Shown: piece after piece, positions 13,701-28,900 of the stretch | Layout of the letters: each line of letters opens with the position of its first letter | How positions within the stretch are numbered: the stretch's first letter is position 1 | DNA from: Telmatactis stephensoni | Lineage: Eukaryota > Cnidaria > Anthozoa > Actiniaria > Isophelliidae | Assembly (NCBI GenBank): GCA_029948255.1 | Contig: JALIZF010001882.1 | Location: 744,001 to 808,000 of the forward strand | Direction of reading: 5' to 3' | Length of the DNA: 64,000 bases | The notes under the pieces: model-generated | Database searches by the model: none | Told to the model about the DNA's origin: nothing | The model's input: the letters and a program-made list of their open reading frames with translations, nothing else | Position numbers and translations under genes: made by a program

Positions 13701-16700
13701 ACCTATCTTACTAAAATGCTCCTCACTGGCAACTAAGTTTGTTTTATTCAGTCATTCCCCCCTCCCCCTATTCAATGTTGAAGTGAGAAAAGTCTCATCT
13801 GACCAGTGGACAACATTGCTTAGGGGGTGAGGGGGAAAAAGTCACAATTCATAAACTTAGAATTTTGACCATTTTTTCGCAAGTGTGTCAATTCAAAAAG
13901 GCACCGGTTGTAGGTCCTCTAGATCTGGTATTCCTCCCTCAGTAAAAACGAACTAGTGAGATGAGAGTTGTATGCATAGAATTGATATGTAGTGGTAGTG
14001 TGTGTGTGAGAGTACAGTGTTCCCCAATTAGTGTACAAGCACTAGAGGAAATCATTGGGCACTTATTTAAAATAAAAAGTTTAAAAAATGATGATAATGG
14101 ATGATGACAATGATGATGTTGATGATAAGGTGTTTGATTGATTGAAGGAAGAAGATATAGAAAAGACTTGGAGTGAATACATTCAGGTATGTATTATTTG
14201 TTTTATGTTAGCCAAAAATCCTATGACGTAGAATGAGTTTACTATTCACCAGTCTGGGTTTTAAGGTGGACAGAAGAAAGCATAAGAATTTCTTAGTTTT
14301 CTCTTCCTATCAGAAATCTTTACCATTTTACCTTACTTCCATTTACTGTATCTCTCCCATCCTGTTTCCCTACTAGTCTTTGCCATCCATCTCTGTTCTT
14401 TCTCACTCTTTCAATCCCTCATCAATTTCTTTTGTATTTCTCAACATTCTTGAATGCCTCAGTTCCCAGAAATTGAATAATAACAGTACTAATATCCTTT
14501 GTATACATGTCTTTATCCTTCCTCTCTCCACTTATGGGTTTTCTTGTGCAAGGTACAAACTCTAACCATGAAGCACATTTTGGGTACATTGGGTACTCTT
14601 CACTTTGACCAAGTGCTTTGTCTGGGAGCAGAATATCAAACCAAATTATAATTAATAATATAAATATGACTTTTGCAGACTCTAATTAAAGACTTTGGTT
14701 GTGATGCTACTGCTTTTGTGGGGAAGATCAAAACAGGAGACAAAGTACATGTAAGACTATTGTAAACATTTTGATCTTTTTACAGTAAATTACATAATGC
14801 TACTTTAGACATCCAGATATTTTTGGTCCCTTACTTGATCAATGTTCAAACCTTAGCTGAGATCTATCTATTGCCTGAAATGGTAGAAGAACAATGGTTA
14901 AGACTAACACCGCTTAAATAATGGTCCCTTTATCTTTTACTACTGCCAATTGTCTGAACTGAAATACATGTCAGTAGTCATTGGTTTATTAAAGTGCCCC
15001 TAACCCCTAAATTGAAATTTTGATAATCGTTTCTTCATGAATATTAGAAAAGCCCTATGTTTAAATATTTCAGGATAAAATCATCTCCTTTCTAAGGATT
15101 AAACATTTGAAATCTGAAAATGCAAATAATTAAGATGACGTAGAAAAAGGACTACTTAAATATACAAAAACACTAGAGATGAATTTTATACTATTTTTTC
15201 AATTGCAAAACATTTTCATTGCTAAAGTACAAAGTTTGGTGAATGTTTTTGCCACCGAACTCATACAATCAATCAAATTCCTTTTTTACGTCATCTCATT
15301 TGCATTTCCAGACTTAAAATGCTTAATGCTCCAAAAGGAAATGATTTTATCCGGAGATATTTCACCATTAAACATTTCCATTCATGAAGAAATTAACGAT
15401 TCTCAGAATTTCAATTTAGGGGTTAGGGGCACTTTAACTATGGTTTGAGTTGCTACAAAAGGATGTCTAAAAATCTGTTCTGTTCCATGTTTCTATTACT
15501 TCTGTGTTATGGATGCTTCTTTACAAGGACTGGAAGTTTTTTTTACAGAGAGCCAACGTCGAGTCTTTAGGACTAACGGCTTACTGAGAAGGAATCTGGT
15601 TACGTAGTCACAGGTAACAAAATGTACAAATTAATGAAAAAATAGTCAGATGAATAAATGAACGAAAGAATGAATGAATGAAGAATTTGACAAAATTTCC
15701 GATTAGCGTAATGACCAACAAGGAAATCCAGTTCTCTCATCTTGTAACGCTTGATTGCAATGCATTGTGTATCATTTGTCCTGAACCTTATTCATTGGTA
15801 CCTCTATTAATTTCAGACCTCAGGTCGTGAAATTTGTTTCAAAAGTGTCTGCTTCATAGAGATACCATTGTATGTCTTTGTGGCAGACACACCTTTGAAA
15901 CGTGTATAATACATATGACAAAGAAATGGTTCACGCCTAGCAGTGGGTCCGTCGTGAAATGAATGCACGCAGGAGGTGCTAAGCACGAAAGAAGCGTAAG
16001 AGTCGCCTAGCAACCTGCCGCGTGTATCCATTTCACGGTGGACGCACGCTAAGCGTGAACCACATTCTTTATGAGAGAGCATTGGCCCGGTTGCTCGAAG
16101 GCAGGACAGCACTAACCCAGGTTTAACATGAAGGTTTTCTTTGGATTTACATTATGCGCTAACCCGCCTTCAAACATTCAACCCTACCCAGTCAAAGAGT
16201 GTCAACACCTTATTTCCTAATGTTGAAAACATTGTTAATCTTTCAGGAAAGTTCTCATGTTTACACTTTCTTGTCTACCGAACCTTTGAAACTACAACCC
16301 TGAAGGCACTCTTAAAACATCTCCATGGTAACAGTGATGTCATAAATTCACGTGACCTTTATGGTCGTACACCTCTTCATTTTGCTGTTTTGCGCAACAA
16401 CTCTAAGGCTGTCCAAGAACTGGTTAGTTACACATCAATTTAAGATTCAAAGCCTTTGTTAAATAACTAGACAGGCTATGCCTGCCGGGTAATTGACTCT
16501 TATCACGCTGGAGCGTATTCAAAAAATATCGGATTTATCGAAAAATGGAACTTAAAATCGAATTTGTCGTGTCAAAAATAGTAAAATTGCAAAGTTTCGT
16601 AAAGATTGCCCTTAAACTGACGAAGATGTAAATTTTTAAAGTAAGCATTTGGTGAAAATTTTTGCAAAGAAATGTATGTGGTCTAGCCTGATAACGAGGC

Positions 16701-19700
16701 TGGGCGTGCATGCGATGCACGTCCACAGTACATTTCTTTGTAAAATTGCTGACTTTCAAAAAATCATACTCTCCGTTTAAGAACAATATTGTCGAAACTT
16801 GGCAGTTTTACTATTTTCGGTATGGTGAATTTGATTTTGAATTCCATTTTCGATAAATCTGATATTTTTTGAATTCACTCCGGCGTGATAAGAGTCAATT
16901 ATGATAAAGGGACTGCCTCGACTAGAAGGTTCAAAGAACGGGCCTTGAAAATCAGTCTTGTTTTTTAACTTGTTCTTACACTTATCTCCTGCAGTTAAAG
17001 AGTTGTGCTGACGTGAATGCCATTGCAGATGAAAGAGATTACTTTTCAACTCCACTAATTCTGGCCTGCAGGTAAGGATTTGTTATTATGCTTCTATTAC
17101 GCGTGCTCTGATTGGTTGAGAACCATGTGTTATTACATTATAGACGCATAGGTCTGTTTATGAGCAGCGAAGCTAGTAATTTTATAATCAGCACAACATT
17201 TGATAATCTTAACTTTAATTTTAACTTTGTCGGTTTATTTAGAACATAGACGCATAGATGTTGTCACAGAATCTTACACGCGCGCTCTGATCGGTTAAAA
17301 TATTTCGATGAATATTATATAAAACAAATAGATTCCATTTTCCCTGGGACTGTACTCTAACAGATGCACAGAAGACGTCAAAATTTGGTGAGAACAACAG
17401 TCTCGACTTCGTCTCGTGACATGCATTTTTGTTCTCACTACATTTTGACATCTAGAGTACATACGCATGGCCGAAAAAAAGGAATTTATTTGTTAAATCA
17501 TGTTTTAGCAATGCTGTTAGTGAAATAAAGGTTCCAGGATAAACAACTAAACATCGTTTAAAGTTCTGATAGTTAGATATGGTGGTGGTGGTGGTGGTGG
17601 TGGTGGCTGTTGTTTATGGTAGAATAAAATTACACGACTATAGTAAAATTTTGTTCCAGTTGTATTAATGATACAAATGACATTATGGTGGTGATAAAAA
17701 TGTGTTATTACTATGATTCATTTAAAATTTGTTCTTAATGTAGACCAACCCTTGAACTGGACATTGCTAATTCACTGCTAAAATGGAAGGCCAATCCAAA
17801 CTTGTTGGACAAATATGGTCGTAGTGCTTTATCGTATGCTGTCACCAACGAACCAGGTATGAATGACCAACTTACTGGTATGGTACTTTAGACTGAACAC
17901 TTCTTTTGGGACAACTGTACAAGACGTACTGATTCTCCACATGATGATACAAATTTATAATTTATAATGGCAAGACTTTTAGTAAAGAAGTGAAGTGGGT
18001 CCTCAAAGCCTCTCCCGATCAGATCCCAATCCAATTTTTTTGCGATGTTGTGTTTCGTTGTGTTGTTTGTTTGTTCGTTGGTTCGTTGGTTCGTTGGTTC
18101 GTTGGTTCGTTGGTTCGTTTGTTGGTCCGTTCGTTTGTTCGTTGGTTCGTTCGTTTGTTGGTTTGTTTGTTTGTTGGTTGGTTGGTTGGTTTGTGTTTCT
18201 TTGGATGGCAGGCTTCCTGATAAAGTGCTGTCCTTTTGATGGAGTTGTGCACAGTGTTCCCTGTACATTTTTTACTGAAGAAACATCTACATAAAGTAGA
18301 TTTCAGTATTTCAAAGATAGTCTATTTATAATACATTCTTCTCTTTTATTCACAGACAGTGATGGATCTTCAAGGAAGTTAGTCCATGCTCTCCTAGAAG
18401 CTGGTGCAGATGTGAATTCTGCTGACCACAAGAGTCGTACAATACTTCACTATGCAATAAATACCACTACAGGAGGCTTTGAAGCACTGACTGATGTCGA
18501 GGATCTGCTGTTACAACATGGAGCAGATACAACAAAGACAGACTGTACAGGGAGAATACCTTTGCATTACGCTTTTGTCAGCATGGGAAAGTATGTCGTT
18601 ATTGAGCCCCAGTAGAGCAGATTTCGTATGAGTGGAACGGACCTGCGCTGTGCCGTGGTCGTGTCAGTGCCGTGATGTCTATAAAAACATTCGAAATTCT
18701 TGCCGTGACCGTGCGGTGCCATTTTCACAGTCATACGAAATCTGCTCTAAAACGAGCATCAGTACTAAAGAGCCCCAGTAGATTCAAACAAATGAAGGGA
18801 TGTTCGTCATCCTTGTATTGTCCCTTGATAACACGTACGGGTTCTTATTTTTATTATATTACGAAAAATCCTTTTAGTTTAGGTCTTTATTACTTACCCT
18901 CCCCTCGGTCATCAGTATTGCGGGACTCAACCATGCTTTTGAGCATCAAAATATTAAGAACTGGTTGGCCTGTTATGAACAAACAACAGACTAAAACGTG
19001 AAGTCTTCCGTTAAAGTTCATCGAAGATGGCTTGCATTTCTATAGTTATGGAACCTTTGTACTTCGAACAGCCCTTTTTTGTGCAATCTCTTGTTACTGA
19101 CCCTCAATAATTCGGGCATCTCACAGAATCCCCCTGTAATACGAACACTCCTCTTTTATCTCTCCTTTTACCATAGATTTCATTTCGTAATGCCACGTTG
19201 AGATGCCCTTGGTAAGAGCAATTATTATTTAACATCTGAGGGTTTTTTTTCTTTTTCTGCAGTGATTCAGATGGCAGTCTTTCCGACCCAGTATCTATCT
19301 CCAGTGTTATCGCAGATGCCATGGTGGAACAAACTCAGGACGTGACAACTTTGATAAACCATACTGATAACTTTGGACAGACAGTGTTACACAGGGCAGC
19401 GATTAGGGGAGCTACTTTGTGTATTCTACACCTAGTTAAGGTGGGTGTGGTGTAATGACGTAGTTTCCAGCATAGGTGTGTGGGTGTGGGTTGGTGTCTG
19501 TCAGTCTGTCTGTATGTCTACCTGTTTTCGTTTGTTTATTTGTTTGTTTGTTTTTGTTTGTCTGTCTGTTTGTCTGTTAGTTTGTCCGTTTGCCTGCCCG
19601 TCTGTCTATCTGTCTGTCTGTCTGTCTCTATGTCAGGCTGTCTGTTGTCTGTCTGTCTGTGTTTGTTTGTTTTCTACCTGTCTGTTCGCCTATTTCTATC

Positions 19701-19863
19701 TGTCTGTCTGTTTGTTTGTTTTTTTGTTTAGAAGGGTTGTGGCTTCAGGTGTCTCAAGTACCAGCTACTTTATTCTGACTTTCTGGACACCACTGATTAT
19801 TGTCGATGTTACATTCATCGTTATCATCATAATCATAATCATCATCATCAGGCATCGGCACCT

Positions 19864-19935
<72 letters not shown>

Positions 19936-22900
19936 CTATCATCATCATCATCATCACCACCACTTAAAATATTATTAATCGATCGATATTTGATTGCAGA
20001 AAGGAGCCAACGTGGACTTAAAAGACAACGATGAAAACACTGCTCTCTCATTGGCTTTGCGAGAGGGCCATAACAGGTATTGTACACTGAATCATCTTAT
20101 GAAATCTTTACGCTGATGTCGTAATTGCATAGAATAGTTGATAATAGAGATGATTTTGTATGACTGTGAAAACGGCACAGTCACGGTAAGGCGTGACTCG
20201 TCACGCAATGTCTCTCGCTAATAAAGTGTTGCGTGACAAGCCTTGGAAGGGCTGCGAAGGAGACAAGGTAAGACGCCGTCCGTTTCAATCATCCGAAAAC
20301 CGCTCTTTGTAACAGAACGCGCGGTTTTCGGAGGAGATCGTGCCATAAGGCTGTGCCATGTGTTTTTCTACAATCTCATGGCTTACGAAAATTGCTTGAA
20401 TAACTTGTAACAATTCTCGATATGGTAAATTTTGTACACAGTGATTGGACTTTAATGATGAGAGATGGAACCACTAATCAAACAGGGTATCAACAAGGTA
20501 TATAGTTTTTTCAGTGATCCCGATCCCAGGGCTAAAAATCTGATCCTTGATCCCCAAAATAAGGACAATTTTGATCACTGATCCCGTAAAAAGTGATCCC
20601 TGAAAAATGGTGATCCCGATTCCAAAGACAGTGATCCCGATCCCAAGGCTAAAAATCTGATCCCTGAGACCAAAAAATAACGTTCATGTGATCCCTGAGC
20701 CCCAAAATAACGCTGATCCCTGATCCCATATACCTAGTTACTACCCTGAATCAAAGGAATCGTAGGAATTGGATATCATATATGTGTTCGGACTCTACTG
20801 ACCTAGAAATACATTTGTTTCTTACATGGTTGTATTTTTGTTCTTTCTAGCTGTGCTATGTCGTTAATTCAGCTGGGTGCCAACCCTGATTGTAAACTGA
20901 TTAAACCTGTCAGCGAACAACAGCTTAAGGATTACGAAAAAGAGTATGTACTTGTGATGAACACTCATTTTTTAACAACCTTGGTTAGAAAAAAATAATG
21001 CCCCAATCCACACGATGAGACCGCCTGTGAGTTTTACACCTATTTCAAGAAACGTTGTCGGTATCAAGCCTATGCGACTCACCCGAAAGGGAGTATGGGA
21101 AGACATTACTAAGGTTATAAAAGCCACAAAAATCCCACACAATTCCTCAAATTCAGCTTGCTCTGACCTTATACATTCAAGAACTTCACTTGCTGATGCT
21201 TAAGTCAATACCAAAGCGGAAAAGAAGGGAAAGTTGTGCTACTACCCATACTCCTTTTCGGATTAGTCGCGTGGGCTTAAGGGCAATCGTACGGTAACCT
21301 TTTGTGAAATAGGTGTATATGCAGCGGTATGATAATCTCCGAACCGCACTGTACTTGTATTCCTAGCGTTGAAATCTGATGTGCTCAAAAAACCTCTGTA
21401 TTCAGGTTTCTCTCATATACGAAATTCACTCAAATGGGTGTTTACATTTGTTAACAAAACCTAGTTTGGAGTTATGAGAACACAATGTGCTTAGTTTACA
21501 AGCTTACAACAATAATCCAGTGCCTGTCCCATTACTAATTTCTATCAACAGTTCAGCATATAAACCTTAATAAATTGTACGTTCCAAAATGATTTCTAGG
21601 AAAAAGCGAGCAATGTGGGTATGGAATGAGATCAACAATCTTCAAGTCCCTAAACCAGTCATCAAGGCGGCATTCCATGCTGTTGTGGAACGAAACTGGC
21701 AGGGCGTGGCTTACCTGATGCTTGATGTGGCTGGTCTTGACTTTATTGTGGCACTGAGGGTAAGATACGTCTTTATTTCATAACAGAGCGGTTTTCGTAT
21801 GAGTGTGAAACGCACCGCGCCGTGCCGTGACCGTGTCAGTGACGTGATGTCTATAAAAACATTCGGAAAAAACTGCTGCAACGGTGCCGTGCCCATGCTG
21901 TTTTCACAGTCATACGAAATGTGCTCTATAATGTAGCGCAATGCTGAATTAAAGTAAAAACCAATGGAACAAGTTATCGGCGCTAATCCCAGTTTTCCTC
22001 AGGGAAAATGCGTCAACCACAGGTAACCCAAACGTCCACAACTGGCCACCCTCCTCACATAAATACCAGTAACTGAGGCTATCAATAGTTTAGTTAAGAA
22101 CCAGAACCTGGAAAGGAGTTTATTTACTTGAGTTAATTACTTCTATTTGTTTTTCTTCTCCATAGGCTGTACTATGTGCCAAGAAGGTCGACCTGGCTTG
22201 GACTCTGATTAGAAAACAAAAGAAAGACGTATCTGTACAAGGTGTTGATGATAAAGGAAGAAACGTACTACATCTTCTGGCTCTCCATATCGCTGGAGAG
22301 AATGATGTCGTAGAAAAGGTATAATTATCTAATCATCTATCAATATTTATGTAGGTTTGACATCGTGACGAGGATATGTATGCGATTTGTTCAACATCCT
22401 TGTTTGTCTCCTTCGCAGCCGTTATTTGGGTCGGGTTCCCTGTGGTAAACCCGACCCAAATAACGTCTGCGAAGGAGACTACATCCTTGTACACTTTCTT
22501 CAATTCAGTGTATTTCCTTTAAAGATTGCTGTCCATGTTCTTCAAAGAGGTGTCTCTCCATCATCGTTGGACAAGGAAGGTGCTATTCCCCTGCATTATG
22601 CTGCATGTAATGGAAACAAGAGACTCTGTGAACTCTTGTTACGTAAGTAGAAACTGTCTCGTGTTGTAGGGAACGCGGTCACAATGGGACTGGGGTGTTT
22701 TAAAACTAGCCACGCCCTAGGGGCTGTTCAATGACTCGGATGACATGCCACTCGGGCTAGGGATCCAGTCTTGGTTTCACATATTTATCTTTGAAATATT
22801 TTTGTCTTGTGCGGTTTGGTTTATACTCTTATGGTTGTGTAAGGCCTCGTTGACACTACTCTGTTTTCGTTTGAAAACGTGCACGTTTAATGGCTTTTGG

Positions 22901-25900
22901 GATTCCCTCCACTTGTAGCTTTCCTTGCGGTGACATAAGCTTTTGTCATTCATGTGCCAACCAGAGATTGATTGATTGATTGTTTGAATAGAGCAACTTG
23001 TGAAAAGTTATTGTGAAAATGGTTGGCATATTAGCATAACAAAGTGTTTGTTAAAAAACGTTCTTCCTTTTGTCTGAGGTACGAAAAACAGATGCGTTTT
23101 CAAATTTTGCAGACTGACTCAGCCTAAATCACTGTTGTGATATTGTCTTGCTAGGTTACAACCCGTCTACAATAAATGTTGCTCATCCATCTGGTATGAC
23201 ACCATTTGCTGGCTGTTTTGATCCTGTGAACTTGGGAAGCAGACATGAACTAATTGAGTAAGTACTGATGTGGCAACACAGGGTTACCACTAACCTAATA
23301 TCTTTTACTTGCCCTGGAGCATATATGTTCTATGTGCGTGTTCCATTTAAGATCTGATCTTACATACAAACCCAAGGGCGCGCTTAATTGACCAAGTTAT
23401 CAAAATCTAGAGATTGAGAACTCTTTTACTGCTTGGCTTGCCTGATGAAATCCATCAAAAGAATGTCCTTGATTTCAATGGAATAAAAAATGTGTTTAAA
23501 GTGTATTGAGTGAAGTAAGTTAAAATGCTATTTGATATCTTTGATTTCTTTAGAATGTTTGTAAAAGCCAAACCCAAGACATTAGATGTGTGTTACAAAG
23601 TCGGCAGAGCTCTAGAGGATGAGTCGACGCAGGAAACTACAACCCCTTTTATTGAAGCGTGTATGGCGAAAGATGAATGGCTGTTGGATTTGTTACTGAA
23701 TAACAATGTCAATGTTAATTTTGTTAAGGTAAACTAAACTACCAGATAGATATTTATATGAAAAACGAAAACAAATAAACAAAAAAAATTAAATTTTGTA
23801 GTACAGGCATACGACGCAACTTTTCTTGCAACATTGTACGGAACACAGTTACATGGTATGTCCACCCCAGCAACACTGTTTAATATCGAGTTCTGCTTCT
23901 GCAAAATTTTCTGCTATTGTGCTCAATATTGTAGGGGATTACACACAGTGCAACTGTGTTTCGCGCAGTGTTGCAGAAACATTAAGGAGCTTAAGCAGGA
24001 GACGTTTTTGTCAACGCGGACGCCACCGCAGTGTACGTTCTTCTTCATCCGTTCGCTATCATAGATGATGTGTTCATTTTCGTTAAGCAGAAGGTCAGTT
24101 AAGGCTTTTTCATCTTCTACCAAGAACAGCAACTTCATCTATGACGGCGAACGGATGAACGAAAACGCGCGTATGACGTCTGTGTTGACAAAAACATCTC
24201 CTGCTTAAGTTCCCTATTTGCACCGTGTGTCCTGCATTTGCAGTAGTTTGATATTTATTGGTTGATTCGTTTCTAGAGCAACGGAAGAACACCGCTGATG
24301 GAAGTAGTGCGGGCTAACATGGAAGACATCGTCAAGGTTCTTCTCTATGGAACAGTTGATCGTAGACAATGGAAGGGTGAGAAATCCAAGGTTGACATGT
24401 CTGCATGTGACAAAGACGGCAAAAATGTTATCCATCACTGTGTACAGAACAGAGAGGTAGGTTTTCTTGCCCAAGAGACACCTCCATGACGACTGGTACA
24501 ATTTATTATGTAGTTCCAGAAAATGTCCATACCGCAAGCCTCTTTTTCTAGACCCCACCCTTCACTACCGTACCCTACATCCCCCTCCCTACCCCTGATT
24601 GATTGACCACCCTCCGTGGTGGGATATGGATATCTGGAACCACGTATTGTCCCTAGCTTAAAATATTGAAACTATCTGGTCTCGAGTGTGTGAGAGAGAC
24701 TTTCCGACAATTTTCCAAAGCTCCGTCTGCCTCCAAACAGTTGCAGGGGTGAACAGATGGTACAACTCTGCTGTGGAGACAGTGGGGACTTACATGTTAT
24801 TCTTGTTTACAGTATGGGTCATCTGAGAATGTAGCACTCCTTCGTCTTCTTGCCAAGTTTGGTGCCCCTTTAAATGTACGCGATAACCAAGACAAAACAC
24901 CACTAGACTATGCTATGAAACAACAGTCTGGAAAGATGAAGAAAGCCTTGATGGAGCTCTTGAAGGACAACATTGAGGTAAATGTAGAATTATTTGTCAG
25001 AGCAGATTTTGTTTAAAGATAAAATGGCGCCCTGAACGAAGCGTCGCGACGTCGTCATGCAATGAAAGGCTGTAAATGTTCGTCATCTCATGTCCCGTTT
25101 TTGCGTCACATCGATCGCATTTGCTGAATCTGTCTAATGTTGCGCGCAACGTCGAAGCAGCTTTCAGAGCCTTCATTGTTTGGTTGTTAATTCTAGGATG
25201 TCCCTGAAAGTATGGAAACAGATGAAGAACTAGGATTTCAATTCACCACAACTATTGATGAATTCTGGGAGGGTCCTGAACCTGATGTTGATGCTGACTC
25301 AGAAGCAATGTTGGCCGAGGCGAAGGACGAGGAGCCTGACTGGGACCCAAGCAAACCACCACCAGTAGACCGTCATGCAAGTGTGGAGAATGGGTACGAA
25401 TCAATATTGTACCGCCAATGTTTTTATTTGTGACCAACCCTAGAATGCATATTCCATAAGTCGGCCTGTTAGCTCCTCAGTTGGGCTTCCTGTGGAGTGT
25501 GAGCGATCTACCAAGGCTACCAGTACAAGAGTGAAAACTACGACTTACTGAATCAGTCTAGTGACCAATCTAACTTCGCTTTATATTTTTGATTTCACAT
25601 AGCGAAGTGCATGTAGACCCTGATACTGGAGTACCGTACGACATACTAATGACTAAAGTGGATGTCAAGTATGGAATGTTTGGTCTTAATAACTTTTACA
25701 AGATGCAGGTAAGAGTCGTCATCATCATCATCATCAGCATTATCATCATCACCATCATATTACTCTGATCATTATAATAATTTGCTTTTCCATATTCCAG
25801 GTTGTCCACCACAAAGGCAAGGATCTGTGGGTGTTATTGAATCGCTGGGGTCGTCTTGGTGACTCTGGACAACACCAAAGGACACCCTTTAACGATCCCA

Positions 25901-28900
25901 GTGAAGCAACCAAAGAATTCCGAAAGATTTTTAGAAGCAAAACAGGAAACCATTGGGAGGATAAAGACAAGTAAGTAACGCCAGGCTTACCTAACGTAAT
26001 GTCACGTCACGCAAGTCACTCACATCACCGTTGCCATAGTAATCATTGTTACGTCTGAATATCCACACAGGAAGCATCCCCGAGGACCCAGAGTGTCCTT
26101 TCCCCCCTCCCCTCCCCCTGATGCTCTGATGGTATCAGGTCTCATCACTTCTTGGTTGCCATGGAGACTTAATACAGTATATCAGTTTTGTTCTTGTAAC
26201 CATCATCGTTATCATTCTGTTGTCATGGTTATCTTTATTACCATGGATACTGACCGCTATTTTATTTGGTGTTGTATTCATGTTTCTTTGTGGTCACTAT
26301 AGTAACGGTATAACCATCGTTACCATGGATACTAATTGCCGTTGTCATCTTAGCTTTCAGAAGATGCCGAAGAAGTACGCATTGGTCCTGCCAGAGAGAA
26401 ATCCAGAGCTAAAGCGTAAGAAGTTCAGGGAGATTCTAAGCCCGATAGACCTTGCGAAATGTCCTCCTTCTAGATTACCAAAAAAGCTGCAAAAGTTAAT
26501 GAAAAACATTGTAAGTATGATAAAGTTTTTCGTTCATATTACCTATTAGCTGAAGACTTACAAAGCTCTACGGTGCCAAAGCCCTTTTGCGTGACGTGTG
26601 ACGTGACGAGCTCCAAAACTTTGCGTAATTTGTGACTTTAAAATTAACTGCGTGATACGTGACCGGAATCATACGTGATACGTGATTTCACGATTCTAAA
26701 AAGTACCCCACCATATTGAACGGAAACTACAGATGTTTAATGTTTGATAGGAGTCCCGCCACCCCCCTTCCTCCTTCCCCCTCCCAAAATACACACTTTG
26801 TCATTGTAATTACCTTATAATTTGCATCATTTTGGCTTACATTTTTAGACGGATGTCCAATTCATGAAACAGACTATGAGCAGCCTTAATATTGACCAGA
26901 CCTACATGCCATTTGGTCGTCTGTCTAAAGAGACAATTAACAAAGCGCGTGATGTACTCTTGGAAATCAAGTAAGTTGGCCTTGTATTCTATCTAGTTTA
27001 TATCCGCCGACTCGATAGCTCAGTTGGAGAGCACTGGACATGTATCCCAGGGGTCGTTGGTTTGAGTCCACTTGATTCAGGGATTTTTTCCTGTCTATCG
27101 TAGGGCATGCACCCAGGCACTTCAACTGTCCTTATTTCTCATCCTTGTAAATAAGTTGTGAGATCAGACAAAAGAGAGGCACTAAGCCTAATAATAAGCT
27201 AGAAGATGACAAATAAAGCTTAAAAGAGAGAAAACGGAGAACGTGAAAGGCATAACTGCAAAGGAATTAAAGAAGTGGAAAATGAGAAAAGTGGGACAAA
27301 TAGAAAAGAAAGGGAGAAAAAAGAAAGACAAAACTATTTTGCGATATTTGCTACTCGGCTGTTATATAATTCATAAATCTTTATTGCGATCTTTACTCTT
27401 ACAGGGAAATACTCTCAGGAATTGACAGAGACAATTTGAAAGGAAGTGAAGACAAGTATGAACAGGTGCAACTTCAAAAATCTTTGTTCTATTCAGTTTG
27501 AAGGAAGCTTTTTGGACATCCATTTGCAGTATTGATTTTCTCACTCTTTGCAACAGTCCACTTCAGAGATATGCTTCACTTGCCACATGCAAATGAATTA
27601 AATCGAGGCTATGTGTTAAAATCTTTGTCTTGTTACAAGTAGCTGAACCTTAATTTCTTCTCTCCCTCCTCCCCTAGCCTCTAGTTTCCCTCAGCTTTCT
27701 TGGACCACAGGAAACCCAAAGAATGAGTTGCCTGCAGAGGAGGCTACAAGATTTAAAATCTCACAATTCTTGTGATTATTTCAGGTCTCCGAACTTAGCA
27801 ATTCTTACTACATGATGATCCCGAGAACCAACTATGCATTTGAGAAGATTAGACCACTGAACGAAATTCGCGAAGTTAACGAACAACTTGAAGCGCTAAT
27901 TAACTTGACTGAGCTAGCGTTTGTTAGCAAGATATTGCTTGCAGCTCAATATCGAGCCAAAGGTAAAGATAGTAAACCCTTAGAGAAAATACCCCATTAT
28001 TGAGAAACGCGGTATGATTTGAGCATTAACGTGAAGGAAAGAGATGGGAATGGAAAGGAATGGGAGGGGAGGCAGGGGAAGAAAGGGGAAGAAAGGGAGG
28101 GAGGCCGTGACAAAAGAGAATTAGTGAGGGAAGGGGGGTAGGAGGTAAGCTGGATCAGGCGTGGGAAAGAGGGGCGGGCGTCAACAGGAGTTGAACGAAA
28201 AGCATTGTCATTCTTTTATCCTCAGTTTGTTTTCAATGTTAGAATAAATCCACAAATCTGTAATAAAATAAGGGCTGAGAGAAATATTTTCTGCACAATT
28301 TATATATTGCTCAGAATACCTATCTGGCTAGACTGATTCCTTAAGTCGGTCGGTCCCCTTTTTGGTTGGGCTTCCTGTGGTGGTCGCTCCGACCTACAAG
28401 CGCTAAAGAACGAAAACTACGACTTATGGAGTTCGTCTGTCTATCTGAGAAACATTCTTTTCCGAAACCAGTCTACAGAAAATAAGCAATACGGGGTTTG
28501 AACCTTCCGTAAGGAGATTCGATGATAGTTTACAAATATTCTTTGGCATTTCTAGAGATCAACCCTTCAGACTACTGCTATCGTGCGTTGGGTACTCACA
28601 TTGAACTAATAGACAGCAACTCGGACGAGTGTCAGCTGATCCTGGAGTACATCCACAACAGTTCAAGTAAGATCCATATTGAAATTGTTTCCAGCTGGTT
28701 GTAGCTCTGTAACGCCCCAGTGTTAATTGTCTGTGCAATGAACTTAATGTTGTTAATTCATCATCGAATCGAGACGAGTGGAGTTGGGTTGATTCGAGCC
28801 GAGCCGAGCCGAGCCGAGCCGAGCCGAGCCGAGCCGAGCCGAATCTAGTCCAAAGGGCGTTAATACCTTTCATAATATTTAATGAGGATATTCCATTAAC

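Noticed and set aside
15179..15448. 89-codon ORF
   Set aside because: Lies inside the TTAA-flanked MITE and runs through its terminal repeat.
18045..18294. Overlapping ORFs on both strands
   Set aside because: Generated by the GTTC/GTTG microsatellite; present in several frames at once.
19445..19978. 177-codon Cys/Val/His-rich ORF
   Set aside because: Translation of TCTG and ATC/ATT microsatellites; begins right at a PARP splice donor.
27005..27080. Possible tRNA gene
   Set aside because: Same reason: promoter boxes without a closed cloverleaf; best read as a SINE head.
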